From: Bugulina stolonifera
Lineage: Eukaryota; Bryozoa; Gymnolaemata; Cheilostomatida; Bugulidae
Assembly: GCA_935421135.1 (NCBI GenBank)
Contig: OW285189.1
Coordinates: 3,442,572-3,506,571 of the forward strand
Direction: 5' to 3'
Length of the DNA stretch: 64,000 nucleotides
Shown: in pieces, positions 12,605 to 25,291 of the stretch
Position numbering within the stretch: position 1 is the stretch's first letter
Layout of the letters: each line of letters starts with the position of its first letter
Made by a program: the position numbers and the translations under genes
Notes under the pieces: model-generated
Told to the model about the DNA's origin: nothing
Database searches by the model: none
Seen by the model: the letters and a program-made list of their open reading frames with translations, nothing else

Positions 12605-15600
12605 ATATTACATATAAGATATATAATTATAATATTATAGTATAATATATTTATTATATTTCATATCGACATATGTAAAAGAAAACAAACATGGAATAAA
12701 TTTAAATAAAAAGAATTAGTTATTGACAAATAATGCTGAAATCAGAAATGGCCACTCTTGACTCTAACAACATATTAATTTTTATCTATTGAACTAAGGC
12801 AGGCGAGGTTGAAGTTGCCTACCTATATTACCCATAAATGTGTAGGGAGGCACCACTGTTTTTGCCTCTTTGGTACAGTGATATCTTTATCTATCCTATT
12901 CCTATCATAGGTCCTATGGTTTGGTTGGTTTAAAATAAAATTAAAATACACGCTAGTACCATAGATATCACTCTACCAAAGAGGTAAAGACAGTAGATGG
13001 AAAGTTGGTTCACTGAATTACTATTATTATTATATATTGACCTTCCACTCTCTTTCATTAGACAAAGAAATTGGACAAAATATAATTATTTTATATAAAT
13101 TTAAATTATATCTTTGGACTGTACCATAGAGGTTACTCTATGGACTGTACCATGGGATGAAAACCGGAAACTTGTTCTGAAAGATAGCAGCCGCTATATA
13201 AACTATAAATATCTCAACCTTTTTACGATTGGACTTGGGTCGTGATGAAAGTTTGTGTATTCCAGTTGCGCACTTTATTTCTGTATTTGCGCATTCAAGT
13301 TTATCGCGGAAAGGACAACATAGAGAAGATGACTCTATGAAAAATATGACACCGTTAGTTTGCAGTATAGGTGAGACCTGAAATGTAATGTGTTGTTTTG
13401 TGTAAAATAACTGTAAGGTCTGCACTGAACTAGCTGCTTGTAGAAATGTAGCTTAAGCGCTGAATAAGCAATTTCACAAGTTAACCGATGCATAAATATG
13501 CAGATAAACAAGTCATATACATGTAACCAAGGAGTAAGAGACTACTCCCTGATGTAACATATTCCAATGCAATGGTTCTGTTTATATAGGTATTTTACTT
13601 TTGTGTTCGACTGGGTGGCTGGGGAACAAGAGGGAGAGAGAGAGAAAGAGCAAGTCAAAACTGGCTGATCTAAAAGATGCTAAGGGGCGAGTCCAGCCAA
13701 ACAGCTCAATATACACTTTGAGGAATGGGTAGTGACCACCGGGAAACCATCTTCTAGTTGCTGGGGAGTGATTTGCCAAGTAACAAGACTGAGAGGTCAG
13801 CCATGCAAAACCCAGTTGTGTGGGCATGACTTATATCATAGGACTAGTGTGGAGTCTTTCGACTCAACACAGCATAGAAGGAAGAGTGCATAGGGTTGTG
13901 TTTAGGGATTGGGTTCTGGTAGCAGTCATGGACTGTACTTGGAGGAACCCAAGTCTAGAGAGTTTACTAATTGAGCATAACGGGACACTGTTGTTATATA
14001 TATCATATATGAAATCAAAAAGGAATAAATCAGCATGGCATGTACCAAAGCATCAGTAAAAGTAGCACAATAAAAAGCATACAATCATAACTTATCTAAA
14101 TTAAAACATGTATAATCTACACTGTGCATTCAAGACATGGCAATGCAATGCAATATTAATGTCATCCGGATGTAGCGTCGAGTGTCGACATAGGGAACAG
14201 CATTAGTACTACTCTCTGACATTTCTCATAAGTGATTGATCACAATTAGAAGTTGTCCTCTCTCAATCAGTTCCCACATATTGAGAGAAAACAACTTCTA
14301 ATTATTATCAATAGCATATGAGTGCACATGAGTTTTGTGTATCTTGCATAAGGGGCAAACTTTAATAATGACTAGAATACAGATACAAACTCATGAAGAG
14401 AATTTTTAAAAAAATCTTGCATCTTGATCACTAAAAAAGTTGATTCCATGTCATTCCAGGGCAAGTAGCAGCTGATGACATGACAATACTTGTATCAAAT
14501 AAGTTTTCAAAAGTTAAAAGAAGAATAAAACCGCTATTAAATAGTGTAATGTAACACTGTTGATAGGGTTAGTTATAGCAGATGTGTCTCTTTCATCTGT
14601 TGCTGTAATGTGGGGCATTAAAATCTTGTCATGGTCACAGTGATATAAGCTGTAGCGCGCCACTATTATTCTCAAACTTGAGTTTTTGTAAAAAGTCACA
14701 ATTTCTACCTACACCGTTCATTGATAGAGAATGCTTCAAGACGCTGTGATCCCAACAAATATGTGTTGAAAAATTGTAGCTTATAAAAATTATGAAAAGG
14801 AAATCAGATAGCCTCTGTATCATTCTATAAATAACATGAGATTCCTTTGCAATACTGATAATGATATTGTGTTGAAACTAGCCTCATTTCCTTTTTTGTG
14901 CAAACAATATAAATAACATGATTATACTGTGTTGTGTAACAAGCATTTGGTTTTATTATTCAAGTCAATATGTGGTCAGTACGGTCCAGTCTATTAATTC
15001 TATTAGAACGGTACGTTTCCAAGTATGTGGTGCATGTAACACGTGCATATTGTATACTGTACCTTAATAACATGGATAGTATGGTGTATTAAATAGGTGT
15101 ATTAAGGTGCTGGGATGGTTTAGTGGTGTATGGTGTATTAGGGTAGTGGAAGGATGGTTTAGTGGTTAATTTGCTGCCTGTTGCAGAAGGCGAGCTCTTC
15201 TACTCAGACCTCGGCTCCTGTTGCTCGTACAAGTTTCAGACTTCTGAGGTCCGTTAAATAGAGTAGCTAAATGTGCAGAGCTGTCTAATGGGAAAATCTG
15301 TTGACATACAATAACATGTGCTACACCAAGAGAGTGCTTAGTCCACGACTACATTCTCTATAACTGTTACATGAAACATTTTTTATAGATAATTAAGATT
15401 GACTTTGACAGTGTTGCAATATCCAATGTAATTTACAATCATATTTATAGTAGTTGTTTTATCATTTATTATTTGGATCGAATAATAATATGTTTGCTCT
15501 AATATTGTTCAAACCCCTCGATGATCAACTATCTTGGCCCCCATTGCCATAGAATCAAATATTAAGAAATAATGAGAAATAAAATATACACTATCTTAAT

Positions 15601-16659
15601 CTTTCTGAGATGATGAATATATTTCATTTGCATAAATTAAAATGATTACCGAAGAATAAAGAAAGTGCCCTTGCGTACAAATGTCATGGAGGTAGTAATT
15701 TATTTGATGCATGTGCTTTAGAAGTTTAGAGCCCTTTGTTCACCTGAGCAAGGGCAGTGAGAGTTATCTCCACACGCAATTTCTAAAATTTGAAGGCACT
15801 ATGACTAGGAGGCATCAGCACTTGGACTCCGCTTATGAAAGCTGGGATAACCAACTTGTTCTACTTTTTTTGCTGTAAGCCAATGTCTGGTATGTTTCAT
15901 TATGCTATATATCCGGCGTGTTATTCAACCTTTCACATGGCTAATAATAATGTCACCTAAAGAGACTAACCTAACAATACTGTGTAAATGAAGACGCTCT
16001 TCAGAATACTAACAAATAACAACAATGTCACAACACTAATAAGTGATAACCAGGACAACAGTAACAATGTCACAACTGTCACAGTCACATGGCTAACAAA
16101 CTCTGTAACAATTCTTTCAGCGAACGTTACAGCAGTAGCGTAATATATCATAGCATGAGCAGATGGCGCCAAATTTATTTTGAACAAATATAATTAGAGC
16201 AAATTCAAATTCAGCATTTGTGCAGAGGTTTTACGAGTAAGATGTTGTTTTTATTTAATATTTACCATGGTATTCACAGGGTAACATTAACAAATAACAT
16301 GTCATCTAATATAATATACCACAGCACTGATGTCAGTGACGGATGATCTTAAACTGGAGTGAAACTTCTGTAGTCTTTGGCGGAATCTGAATCACCAGAT
16401 AAGCTGGCAAGACGTGAGACTCCGTAATGTAGTAGCAAAGTGAAACACTAGGAATACTTTTGAAATACTAGCAGTACGCTAAAGAAGAACCAAGATATAC
16501 TTTATACTTGTGTTTGTGTTATCGTATACTAGAACCGTTACTTTAATACTCGCCAAGAGCAACTTTGGTTCTATTACGGAGCTGTATTCTTGTGTTTTTT
16601 ATGAAGCGAGTTGAATGTTGTGACATTGGTCATTTGATGGAACATCCACATGACCTACA
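12605..16659. other. Gene-poor AT-rich region
   Basis: No exon recognised on either strand. It contains a decayed inverted repeat at about 12853-13000 (arms sharing CTCTTTGGTA and GTGATATC, probably a MITE remnant) and the small hairpin at 14245-14302. Isolated open frames of 60-95 codons lack splice context or family resemblance. Confidence 0.5.
14245..14302. repeat. Small inverted repeat with AGTTGTCCTCTCTC arms
   Basis: ATTAGAAGTTGTCCTCTCTC pairs with GAGAGAAAACAACTTCTAAT across a loop of about 20 bp. It is one of several occurrences in the window of the same dispersed word (GAAGTTGTCCTCTC and relatives); a similar inverted pair occurs at about 36793-36841. Confidence 0.8.
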
Positions 16660-17395
16660 TGGTATAGACTAAACAGAACTATAGACAAACTGCATGGTAT
16701 AGACTATAGACAAACTGCATGGTATAGACTATAGACAAACTACATGGTATAGACTATAGACAAACTGCATGGTATAGACTATAGACAAACTACATGGTAT
16801 AGACTATAGACAAACTACATGGTATAGACTATAGACAAACTACATGGTACATAGACTATAGACAAACTACATGGTATAGACTATAGACAAACTGCATGGT
16901 ATAGACTATAGACAAACTACATGGTATAGACTATAGACAAACTACATGGTATAGACTATAGACAAACTGCATGGTATAGACTATAGACAAACTACATGGT
17001 ATAGACTATAGACAAACTACATGGTATAGACTATAGACAAACTACATGGTATATAGACTATAGACAAACTACATGGTATAGACTATAGACAAACTACATG
17101 GTATAGACTATAGACAAACTACATGGTACATAGACTATAGACAAACTACATGGTATAGACTATAGACAAACTGCATGGTATAGACTATAGACAAACTACA
17201 TGGTATAGACTATAGACAAACTACATGGTAAAGACTATAGACAAACTGCATGGTATATAGACTATAGACAAACTACATGGTATAGACTATAGACAAACCA
17301 CACTGTACATGGTATGGACTAGACAAACTACATGGTATAGAATATAATAGACAAACTACATGGTATATAGGCTATAGACAAACTACATGTATTGT
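16660..17395. repeat. 25-bp minisatellite, ~29 copies
   Basis: The unit is TACATGGTATAGACTATAGA followed by CAAAC. Copies differ mainly by TACATGG versus TGCATGG, and a few carry 2-bp additions (GTACATAG, GTATATAG). The 3' end becomes irregular from about 17298. It lies in a gene-free region. Confidence 0.95.
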
Positions 17396-20300
17396 GATAA
17401 TGTTGTCAAGTTGTGTTGTGATCACATTATTACACATCATACTTTATGTGTACAAGTCTGACTTGTGTTCTTTATTCTGGTTGGTGTTACCTGGTGATTT
17501 TTATTCACCCCAAATATTAATTATACAAATAATTTATAATACATGCATATAATTATATAGACAAAGGTATACAAATACATGGGCATGTACTTAATGTCAA
17601 TGCTGGTGGTACAGAGTGGACATTACTTTGGTTGCCGTTTACAACTATAAGACTATATTTTACGTTATTTACAAATTACAGACAGAAAAAAGGAAAGATA
17701 ACTTCGAATTATCATAAGTTAAAGTGATCATGCAGCCTAGGCTTATCATATATCGTTGCGCTCCATTTTTCAAGGCGAATCAACTGATTTTTAAGAGTTA
17801 TCTTTTCAATGGAGCCATTTATCACTAGATTTAATAGTAAAATGGCTCTGTAACTCAGAGTTATCTTCCACAAAACTTGTTTTTTGGCTGTGCATGTTAA
17901 GTTGTCCTCTCTCTACTTTTGTTTAAAAACAAGCTGTACTAAGAACACAAACCACAAGAATGCAATAATGTGACCAATGTCATAAGACTGCCCTGCTGAT
18001 GAGGAATACCCTGACCACAATTATAACAAGAGCTGGTATACTGAGTGGATTGCTACTTATTCTACACTCAACAGCCTAGCAGCCACCTACATGTATATGG
18101 ATTGGTCCATTTTCTATATTGCAACAAAAGCAAGTTAGTGGCTAGGCTACTGTTCTGATCACTTAGGAAGTGTCATGCATTATTGAAAATAAGAATTTCT
18201 ACTGAAGTAGTCCTACACTAGGCACTCTTTAGGTAGCCTCCTCCCATCCACACTGGCTAATCAATGAACCACTACGCATATCACTGCCAGCCCAAGAAAG
18301 GATCTGGTGAATACATCTGCCATTAGCACATGCGTGTATAACTGAATGGGCGTGTTATGCAATGCACATGTACGTGCATTACTTATTATAGTTACTATAG
18401 TTATTTATAATAAATTACATATTTCAACTTTACAGATGTATAAAAATCATAATGTTGTATACATCTACATGCATGTGCATCTTACTTATGGGGTATAGAC
18501 ATAAGCTATACACAGCTATACATTTTTATGTGTATAGATGTAGTACATGATTTTTATAATGCATGTGCATGAACATACTGTAATAGTTTTGTAATATGAT
18601 TCATAAATAATATTATACTTGTTATGTACAGATACTGTCAGATAGAACATGTAGTGTGCAGTCTTATACATAATATACATGAACGCAAATTACAGAATAT
18701 TACAGAATATTATTAATATATGCTATAGATAAGCAATCATACCTTTATACATTGCAACCAATATTAGCTCACAAGAACATGTGCATCCCTCTGTTGTTTT
18801 GCTCATACAACATTGAGTGTCTATATTACTAAATTATTGTTTTTGACAGGGTACATTCACAATCTTTGGTTTGGGGGCAAATATGTACACAAAAGAAATT
18901 TTTATCACCAATAACTCACTACATGTACATTACATGTATTATGAGCCCACTGGGTGGAATAAGAACAAGATCATCACTGACCACTAAACCATTTTGTTAG
19001 TGCTTGTTTATAAGTTGGACACCATTGAATAAACATTAGAAGTATTATTATTTTATGTTATGACCAAATCGCTGTCGCTGCAGGTACACTGTAGGTTAGC
19101 TAGCTAGTCTGTATGCTATGCCTGTAGCCACATAGAATGTTATAAGAAAGAACTCAGATTGTATTTCTTCTATCATGACTGTATTAGTGAACATGTGCCA
19201 TCATCATGCTAGTATAATTTTGCTTACAGAGGATAATAATATTCTCCATTCTTAAAATATAGGCAAAAGGAAGAAAGTGTTTCCTAGGATCATATGTTGT
19301 GGTGTAACACCTGAATTTTTCACTTCTGCAACAGTATTCAAACTTACCAGTAGTAATATTTATGTCATTATAATATGCCAAATGAAAATGAAAAACTGCC
19401 CTTTTATTTATAGGCCTATGCAATCTAAATAACAAATGCTACGCTCTACTATCAGGACAATTTTTCCAACTGCTATTTGGTTTATGGAGTGCAGCTTTTG
19501 TAGAGACTGGCTTCCTGATATGCATAAATATAGTGTTTTTTCACTAGCCCATGTGTGTTTCTACTAAACATCCTGATGGCTGCATGCCATTTGTTTCATA
19601 TTTACTACCTGCATAGGTGTTGGCAAATGCCTCTTCTATTGTGAAGGGATAATTTATGTGCTGCCACACTGAAATGAATGCTAATATTGTTATTTACTCG
19701 AATCATCTGTAGCCAGCATAGTCACAGGAAGATTTGGCTTGAATCACTCAATACTTGTGGCAATGTTATTTTGTTATTGATCACATTTTATTCTCATTAG
19801 TGGTTGACCCTGTGGTCAAAAGTCAACAACCCATCAAGTGCAAAGTAATGGTGGATTTCAGTTGTGAAATATTGGAGTTATCTGACACCAAAATGCACGA
19901 GAGGACAACATGCAATAGTCCTCCAAATAGTCCTCAGCTTCTGTTTCTATGCTTCTTTATCACTGAATTGGCCTAAAAAACACTCAAAATAGCTGCCTGG
20001 GGCTCGATGTTTCCTTTAAAACGATATAAAACACCCCTAGGCTGCATGATCACTTTAAGGGACTGCAACATGATTGTAGGCTACCGAGCTCTGCAATATG
20101 GACCATGGAGTCAACTAACTAACTATGGTACGAACCATCAGGACAACTACATGTATTTTCGGTTTAAAGTAGACCATGAAATAGTGGTTATCCCCCTCTG
20201 TAATTCTATATAGTTTATTATTCTTCGTTCCTTCAATTACTAATATATACACACAAGTACATACAAACTATTGTAATTGTCGTGTTTACAGTTGGCTGAA

Positions 20301-21722
20301 GGAGGCTAAATCATATCTCTCTCATTATTGCTGAATTCTCATTGGTTCATGTTGAAATGACTTTTACACCCACAGGGTCGTCACTGTATTCTACGTAAGG
20401 CAGACCTACAGAAACTGGGGGAGGGGGCTGTAATATGTCCCTTATAAGTAAAGTACACTAAACATCCCTCCTTCGGTCTCCTTTAGTGAACAGTCGTTGC
20501 TACGGCCTACCAGGGTTAAAAACCTCCTAGTTCGTTTGGGCTGGCGCCGCCAGGTATTATGATGATGTTGTGGTGATAGGCTACAGTGTTTCTTTTATAT
20601 TGTAGACAGAACTGCAGTACTTGGGCACCATCCAGCATATTAACACCTTGTCACTAGAAATGTACAAATACCAGTGACCCCTTAGACTACAATAAAACTT
20701 CCATTACACTCCACTATTATATCATGTTATCTCACTGGCTCTTTTGTGTTGCAACGATTGGTTCTTGTAAATCAGCTGCAATTAATGTGCATCCATTAAA
20801 TATATAACACTTAATTAAATATATATTAGTATTTGCATAGCTGGCTGTACTGATACTCTACAGCTGGTCAAGTCTTTAAATTCTTTATACTCAACCACCT
20901 GTGTGCCAGTCTATTGTTAGAAAATTCAATTCAATGATACAAGTTTTCACAATTACAATATTGTAGAAAAAAAAACAATATTGAACACTCGGCACAGGTG
21001 CTAGCTTAGTAATCGGCGAGTTCAACTTTTATATTAGTACAGTCAACTTACTTGTCCATCATTATATGCAATGCCCACCTGCAAGATAGTTTACTATTAT
21101 AAATTATAATGTATTCATATGAAGAGGTTTCTACAGTGGTTTAACAATGCCCTGTTAGTGTTGCAATATAAAATACCAATTTTATATTTTACGAAACCCT
21201 TAAAAAGTACAGTGTTAGTCATACCCATTGTATGTTCTGCTGCCATTGTGCCTGGTCTGGGGTACACCTGCTGGGTGCAGAAACTATTGTCAATGCTTTT
21301 CCAATACTATTCGCTTCTTTCTATGCATCGTCTGTGGGCGTTGACTGTATTTGGGATTTAGAGTAAGGGATTATTCATAGGTTTGTGTCAGCGAGGCTTA
21401 AGGTATTGTATTCATAAAGTAGCGCAGAGCTGGTGACACTAGAGGGACAGATTATCTATACGCTACCATCCTTTTGGACAGTATTTGGAGAAGTCAACTT
21501 TAACACCTGCATATGCAGTCAAACAGTAACAGCTTCACTCCGCAACTGTAGGTCCTCTTTGGCTCTGGACTACATAACTTGAAAGGATTAACTCAATTTG
21601 ATCGCATGCAGCTGTAAAAGAGGTATATAGTGAGGCTTACCATCTGTATCTACCTCAGTTGATCCTTGCTGCTGCTGCCTCTCTGTTAGAACTTAGAATC
21701 GGGCCCACAGCGGATAGCTACA
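17396..21722. other. Gene-poor region upstream of the basic-protein exons
   Basis: No exon recognised on either strand. TACATGTA words and AT-rich sequence dominate. A slightly GC-richer patch at 20370-20560 is unidentified. The plus-strand open frames at 19755, 20007 and 21119 lack homology I can name. Confidence 0.5.
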
Positions 21723-24218
21723 ATGGACAGGGTAACTGACATCCCCAAACAGTGGTTGGATTATTTAAGAGCAGAGGAGAAGGCTAGAGAGGATGAACTC
21801 GCTCGGCTAACTGCTAAAGAAAAAAGGTTGGTATGAACACAAGCTATAGGTTGTGTACCATGTAAGACATATGTGTAGATCTAACCAAGTATCGATGACT
21901 TAGTTCTTGGTGTCAAATCTGAGTTACAAGACGTTCACTATTTAGTAAATGCAGGGAAGGATGGACGCTCTGCTGTTTATTACATGAACTTCTACGTTCG
22001 TTCAAAATCTTTACAGTGTAGTAAAGCAGCCTATGTATAATAGCTCCTTATACCGTCCTAGTATCTCATACCTTGTATCTTATAACTAGTGTCTTATGCC
22101 TTGTACCTTATAGCATGTATCTTATAACTAGTGTCTTATGCCTTGTATCTTATAACTAGTGTCTTATGCCTTGTATCTTATGCCTTGTATCTTATAACTA
22201 GTGTCTTATGCCTTGTATCTTATGCCATGTATCTTATAACTAGTGTCTTATGCCTTGTATCTTATAGCATGCACTTTATATATTTTCAGGTTTTTTCAAC
22301 CTGCTTAAAATTTGAAACTCTTTAACAGAAGCTCAAGTGAAACTTTGTAGCTGAGTGTAGGAAGAATATAAACCAATATTTATACAGTCATGAGATTACT
22401 TCATGACAAATCATTACATTATATAATCCCACCTCGACCTACAATGTACAATGTATATCTCTACCTACTGTACAATGTGTATTTAATACATCTATACTGT
22501 AACTGTACCATTCTACAACACATTGACCATATCATAACTGCCTATACATACAGGTGCTTGTAGGCCATCTAAGTTTTTGCTCTGTAAGAACCTGCACCAA
22601 CCTGCTGTCATCAATATATTAAAAGCTTAGAACCACAGGTTGATTCTAGCAGACGTATTCAATATGACATCCCTGACCAGTCTGGGCTCATCTATCATCA
22701 TTTCTGACAGATATCTACCTAACATCTATTCTTGTGATAATAGTGGGCCTACATTTACACCGATCTCTGTCATTACTGATATTTATAAATAATGGCCGTA
22801 TGATAATGGAAGCAACTAAGTGGAAATGGCAAAACATGTTCGAATAAAAGTTTCTATGTCGCATTGCCTCCTGGTTAGTTAGGGTATTTTGCTCCAAGTC
22901 TGTTTTGAATAGTAAGAATGTAGTTTGGCGTACATATGTATGCCTCAATGCCCTCTGCGTCGTGAGAAATGCTTTACTTTTGTTCGTTCAAAAATTAGAT
23001 ATATGACTTGTATAAACAGTGTAGCGAGCTGAGCCTTTTCATTCTGCATTTTTAAGAACATACTTGGCTTAATAAAAGGATTGTGCCTGCTTAAGGAGGT
23101 TAAATTGGATATAAATTGTTGAAGAAATACAAACACTAGTCCATTGATAGGGTAAGCATTCATACAATGCTTTATTAATGCTTCAAACACTTTTCTAGGG
23201 GTTGAGATATTAAGATGAGTGAAAACAAGTTGAAGTTTACTTAAATATGCTGCTTTCATTAGTTTTTAACTACATTAGATAGAATAAATTACCAACAATG
23301 AATTACCATACATTACCATTTACATACAAATATCATCTTAACAAATATAAATCATTCGGTTTCTGTCAATTAATTACATGTGTGATGTTATGCTAATCTA
23401 GATATTCAAATTGTATTGAAAGATACCCATTTCAAAGCATTTATTAGAATATTATTGCAGTTAAAAAAGAAAGGAACCTGAAATGACCAACCACAGCTTA
23501 GAATTAATACAGTGCAAACACTGTATCTGTATAATTATCTACTCAATACAATAAATCAGTGTTCGTCAGCTACATGTATAAAAATATAAGTACCAATTGT
23601 AAAAATACCAAGCAAATGCCATATTATAAATATATACCACTAGTTAAACTACTTCTGTTAAGTTTTCCAGTAGTCTGGTGTGCAAAGGGAGTTGTGTTGA
23701 AGTCTACCAAAGGTGCTGCTTAGTTGTATTGCGCTTTTAAAAAGCTTAAAAGATAATTTGTGGTGTCAGAACCCAGAAAATCTTATTTTCAAGTGGAATC
23801 CAGAGTTAATCATTGCTGAGACTATAGAATTGAACCAATGAGAATAACGGATCTGGGAGACTAAAATCTGCTAATCCCGATCTACTGAGAGCTCTATAGA
23901 CATAGAAGGCTGAACCTATTTCCATGCTCACACATATCTAGCGTATCTATGTCTATGAAAATAGTACTAAAATATAGTTCGCATTTTTGTAGAAGAGAAG
24001 AAAGAAGGAGACTTCGAAAAGAACAAAACCGATTGGAAAGGCGGAGGAAACACAAAGAGAAGAAAACTTCTCAAATGACACCAAAGTCTGCTGAGAAAAG
24101 AAGACTTAAATCTGATCTATTCTTTGATCACATGATGCCAGGTAAGAAGGGTAGAGATGCCCCCCCCCCCCCCCCTAAACAGCGCCTTGGCAGGAGTAGA
24201 ACCCTTCTGGTTCAGTGA
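21723..24218 (+). CDS. Small basic coiled-coil protein, unrecognised; alternatively 5' exons of the receptor gene
   Basis: Exon 1 is 21723-21826 (good start context, ACAATGG) and exon 2 begins at 23993 (TTTTGTAG acceptor). The donor AAAAG|GTTGGT is phase 2 and the join preserves frame. The protein starts MDRVTDIPKQWLDYLRAEE, then becomes an Arg/Lys/Glu-rich helix (EERRRLRKEQNRLERRRKHK). Exon 2 has two possible ends. It may read through to a TGA at 24216-24218, giving 109 residues with a proline run encoded by poly(C) at about 24163-24175. Or it may splice at 24141 (CCAG|GTAAGAAG, phase 1), which is phase-compatible with the TGF-beta receptor exon at 25292. I do not recognise the protein. It has no signal peptide, which argues against its being the true N-terminus of a receptor. 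Confidence 0.6.
22049..22268. repeat. Tandem repeat with TCTTATGCCTTGTATCTTAT units
   Basis: Units of about 28 bp (TCTTATGCCTTGTATCTTAT plus AACTAGTG) are interspersed with shorter TCTTATGCCTTGTA units. The array lies in the intron between the two basic-protein exons. Confidence 0.85.
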
Positions 24219-25291
24219 ATACTAATAGTATAAACTAATTAGTATTGACACAATTAGCACCATAGTATTTAGTTAGTACTTATGGAATTGAATAATGTAC
24301 ATTATATTCATGTGTATATAAATAGTTGATATCTACCTAAAACAATGAAGATAACATCTATCACCTAAGAATAACCTAGCTTCTAGTTATTCTACTTGAA
24401 TCTTGCTTGTTGAGTATAGCGACCACAATCACCATGAAGCTTGTGTGTGTGCTCGTGGATTAGCCAGCTTATAAAGTCAAGTTTGATAAATATACAACGT
24501 TGGTATTATTTTAATGGCGCCAGCTTCTCCATCTTCTACCAATACTGCAGTCTACACTGCTTCTACTCCATATTAGATTTGTATTAATCTATCATTAATT
24601 ACGTTAACATAGTTCTTGGCACTCTGTATTATTCCAGGTGTTGTTACCATGCTCTATCCAAACTATCTGTCGGGAGCAGAAAATGGCCAATCTAGTATAT
24701 TGTTAGTAGTTTTACTCTGACTGACTTTCCTCAACTGGAGTTTCCTTTTAATTAAATAGATGGCTTTGTGTTGTACAGTAACTAGTTTAATAGCTGGGGT
24801 TACACTATTCTAAGCATAAGTGTTGATAGCTTGTGTTAATGTATACCTTTATGGTACTTAGGATACTTGAAATATACACAAATATTGTGACCAAAATTTA
24901 GGATCAATTATTCAAACGAAAACAATTTACTGAATTGAATGGTGTGAACAATAGCTCATTTGAATGGTTTAATAATTACTTTGGCGATTACGTTGCTTAC
25001 GTTGCGTCTTTAGGTTGAAGTAGTGCTGAAGAATGCGGAGTTAATATATCCAATTTACTCAAGATTTGGCTATTTATTCCTCAACGACTTTCCTGCATGT
25101 GGATCTTGTAGAATATGTGGCCCCAATGATCACCGGATTAATTGAATCTTGCAACTAGACCCAAGGTTTACTCGGCTATGTCACTTCTGAGCCCTTATGA
25201 CATATACATGTAATTAAAACCATATAGTAGTAGACTTAATTTGTTTATTGCAAAGTCTCCAGAATGATTTAATTTCCACATGGTATTGCAG

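Noticed and set aside
15140..15250. tRNA-like stretch with GGTTTAGTGGTTA
   Set aside because: An A-box-like word is present but there is no convincing B box at suitable spacing.
16660..17395. CRISPR-like regular repeats
   Set aside because: The units are contiguous without unique spacers, and the genome is eukaryotic; it is a minisatellite.
24433..24800. Candidate signal-peptide starts for the receptor (short hydrophobic frames with ATG at about 24434, 24650 and 24761)
   Set aside because: None ends at a GT donor in phase 1 as needed to join the exon at 25292 without a stop.
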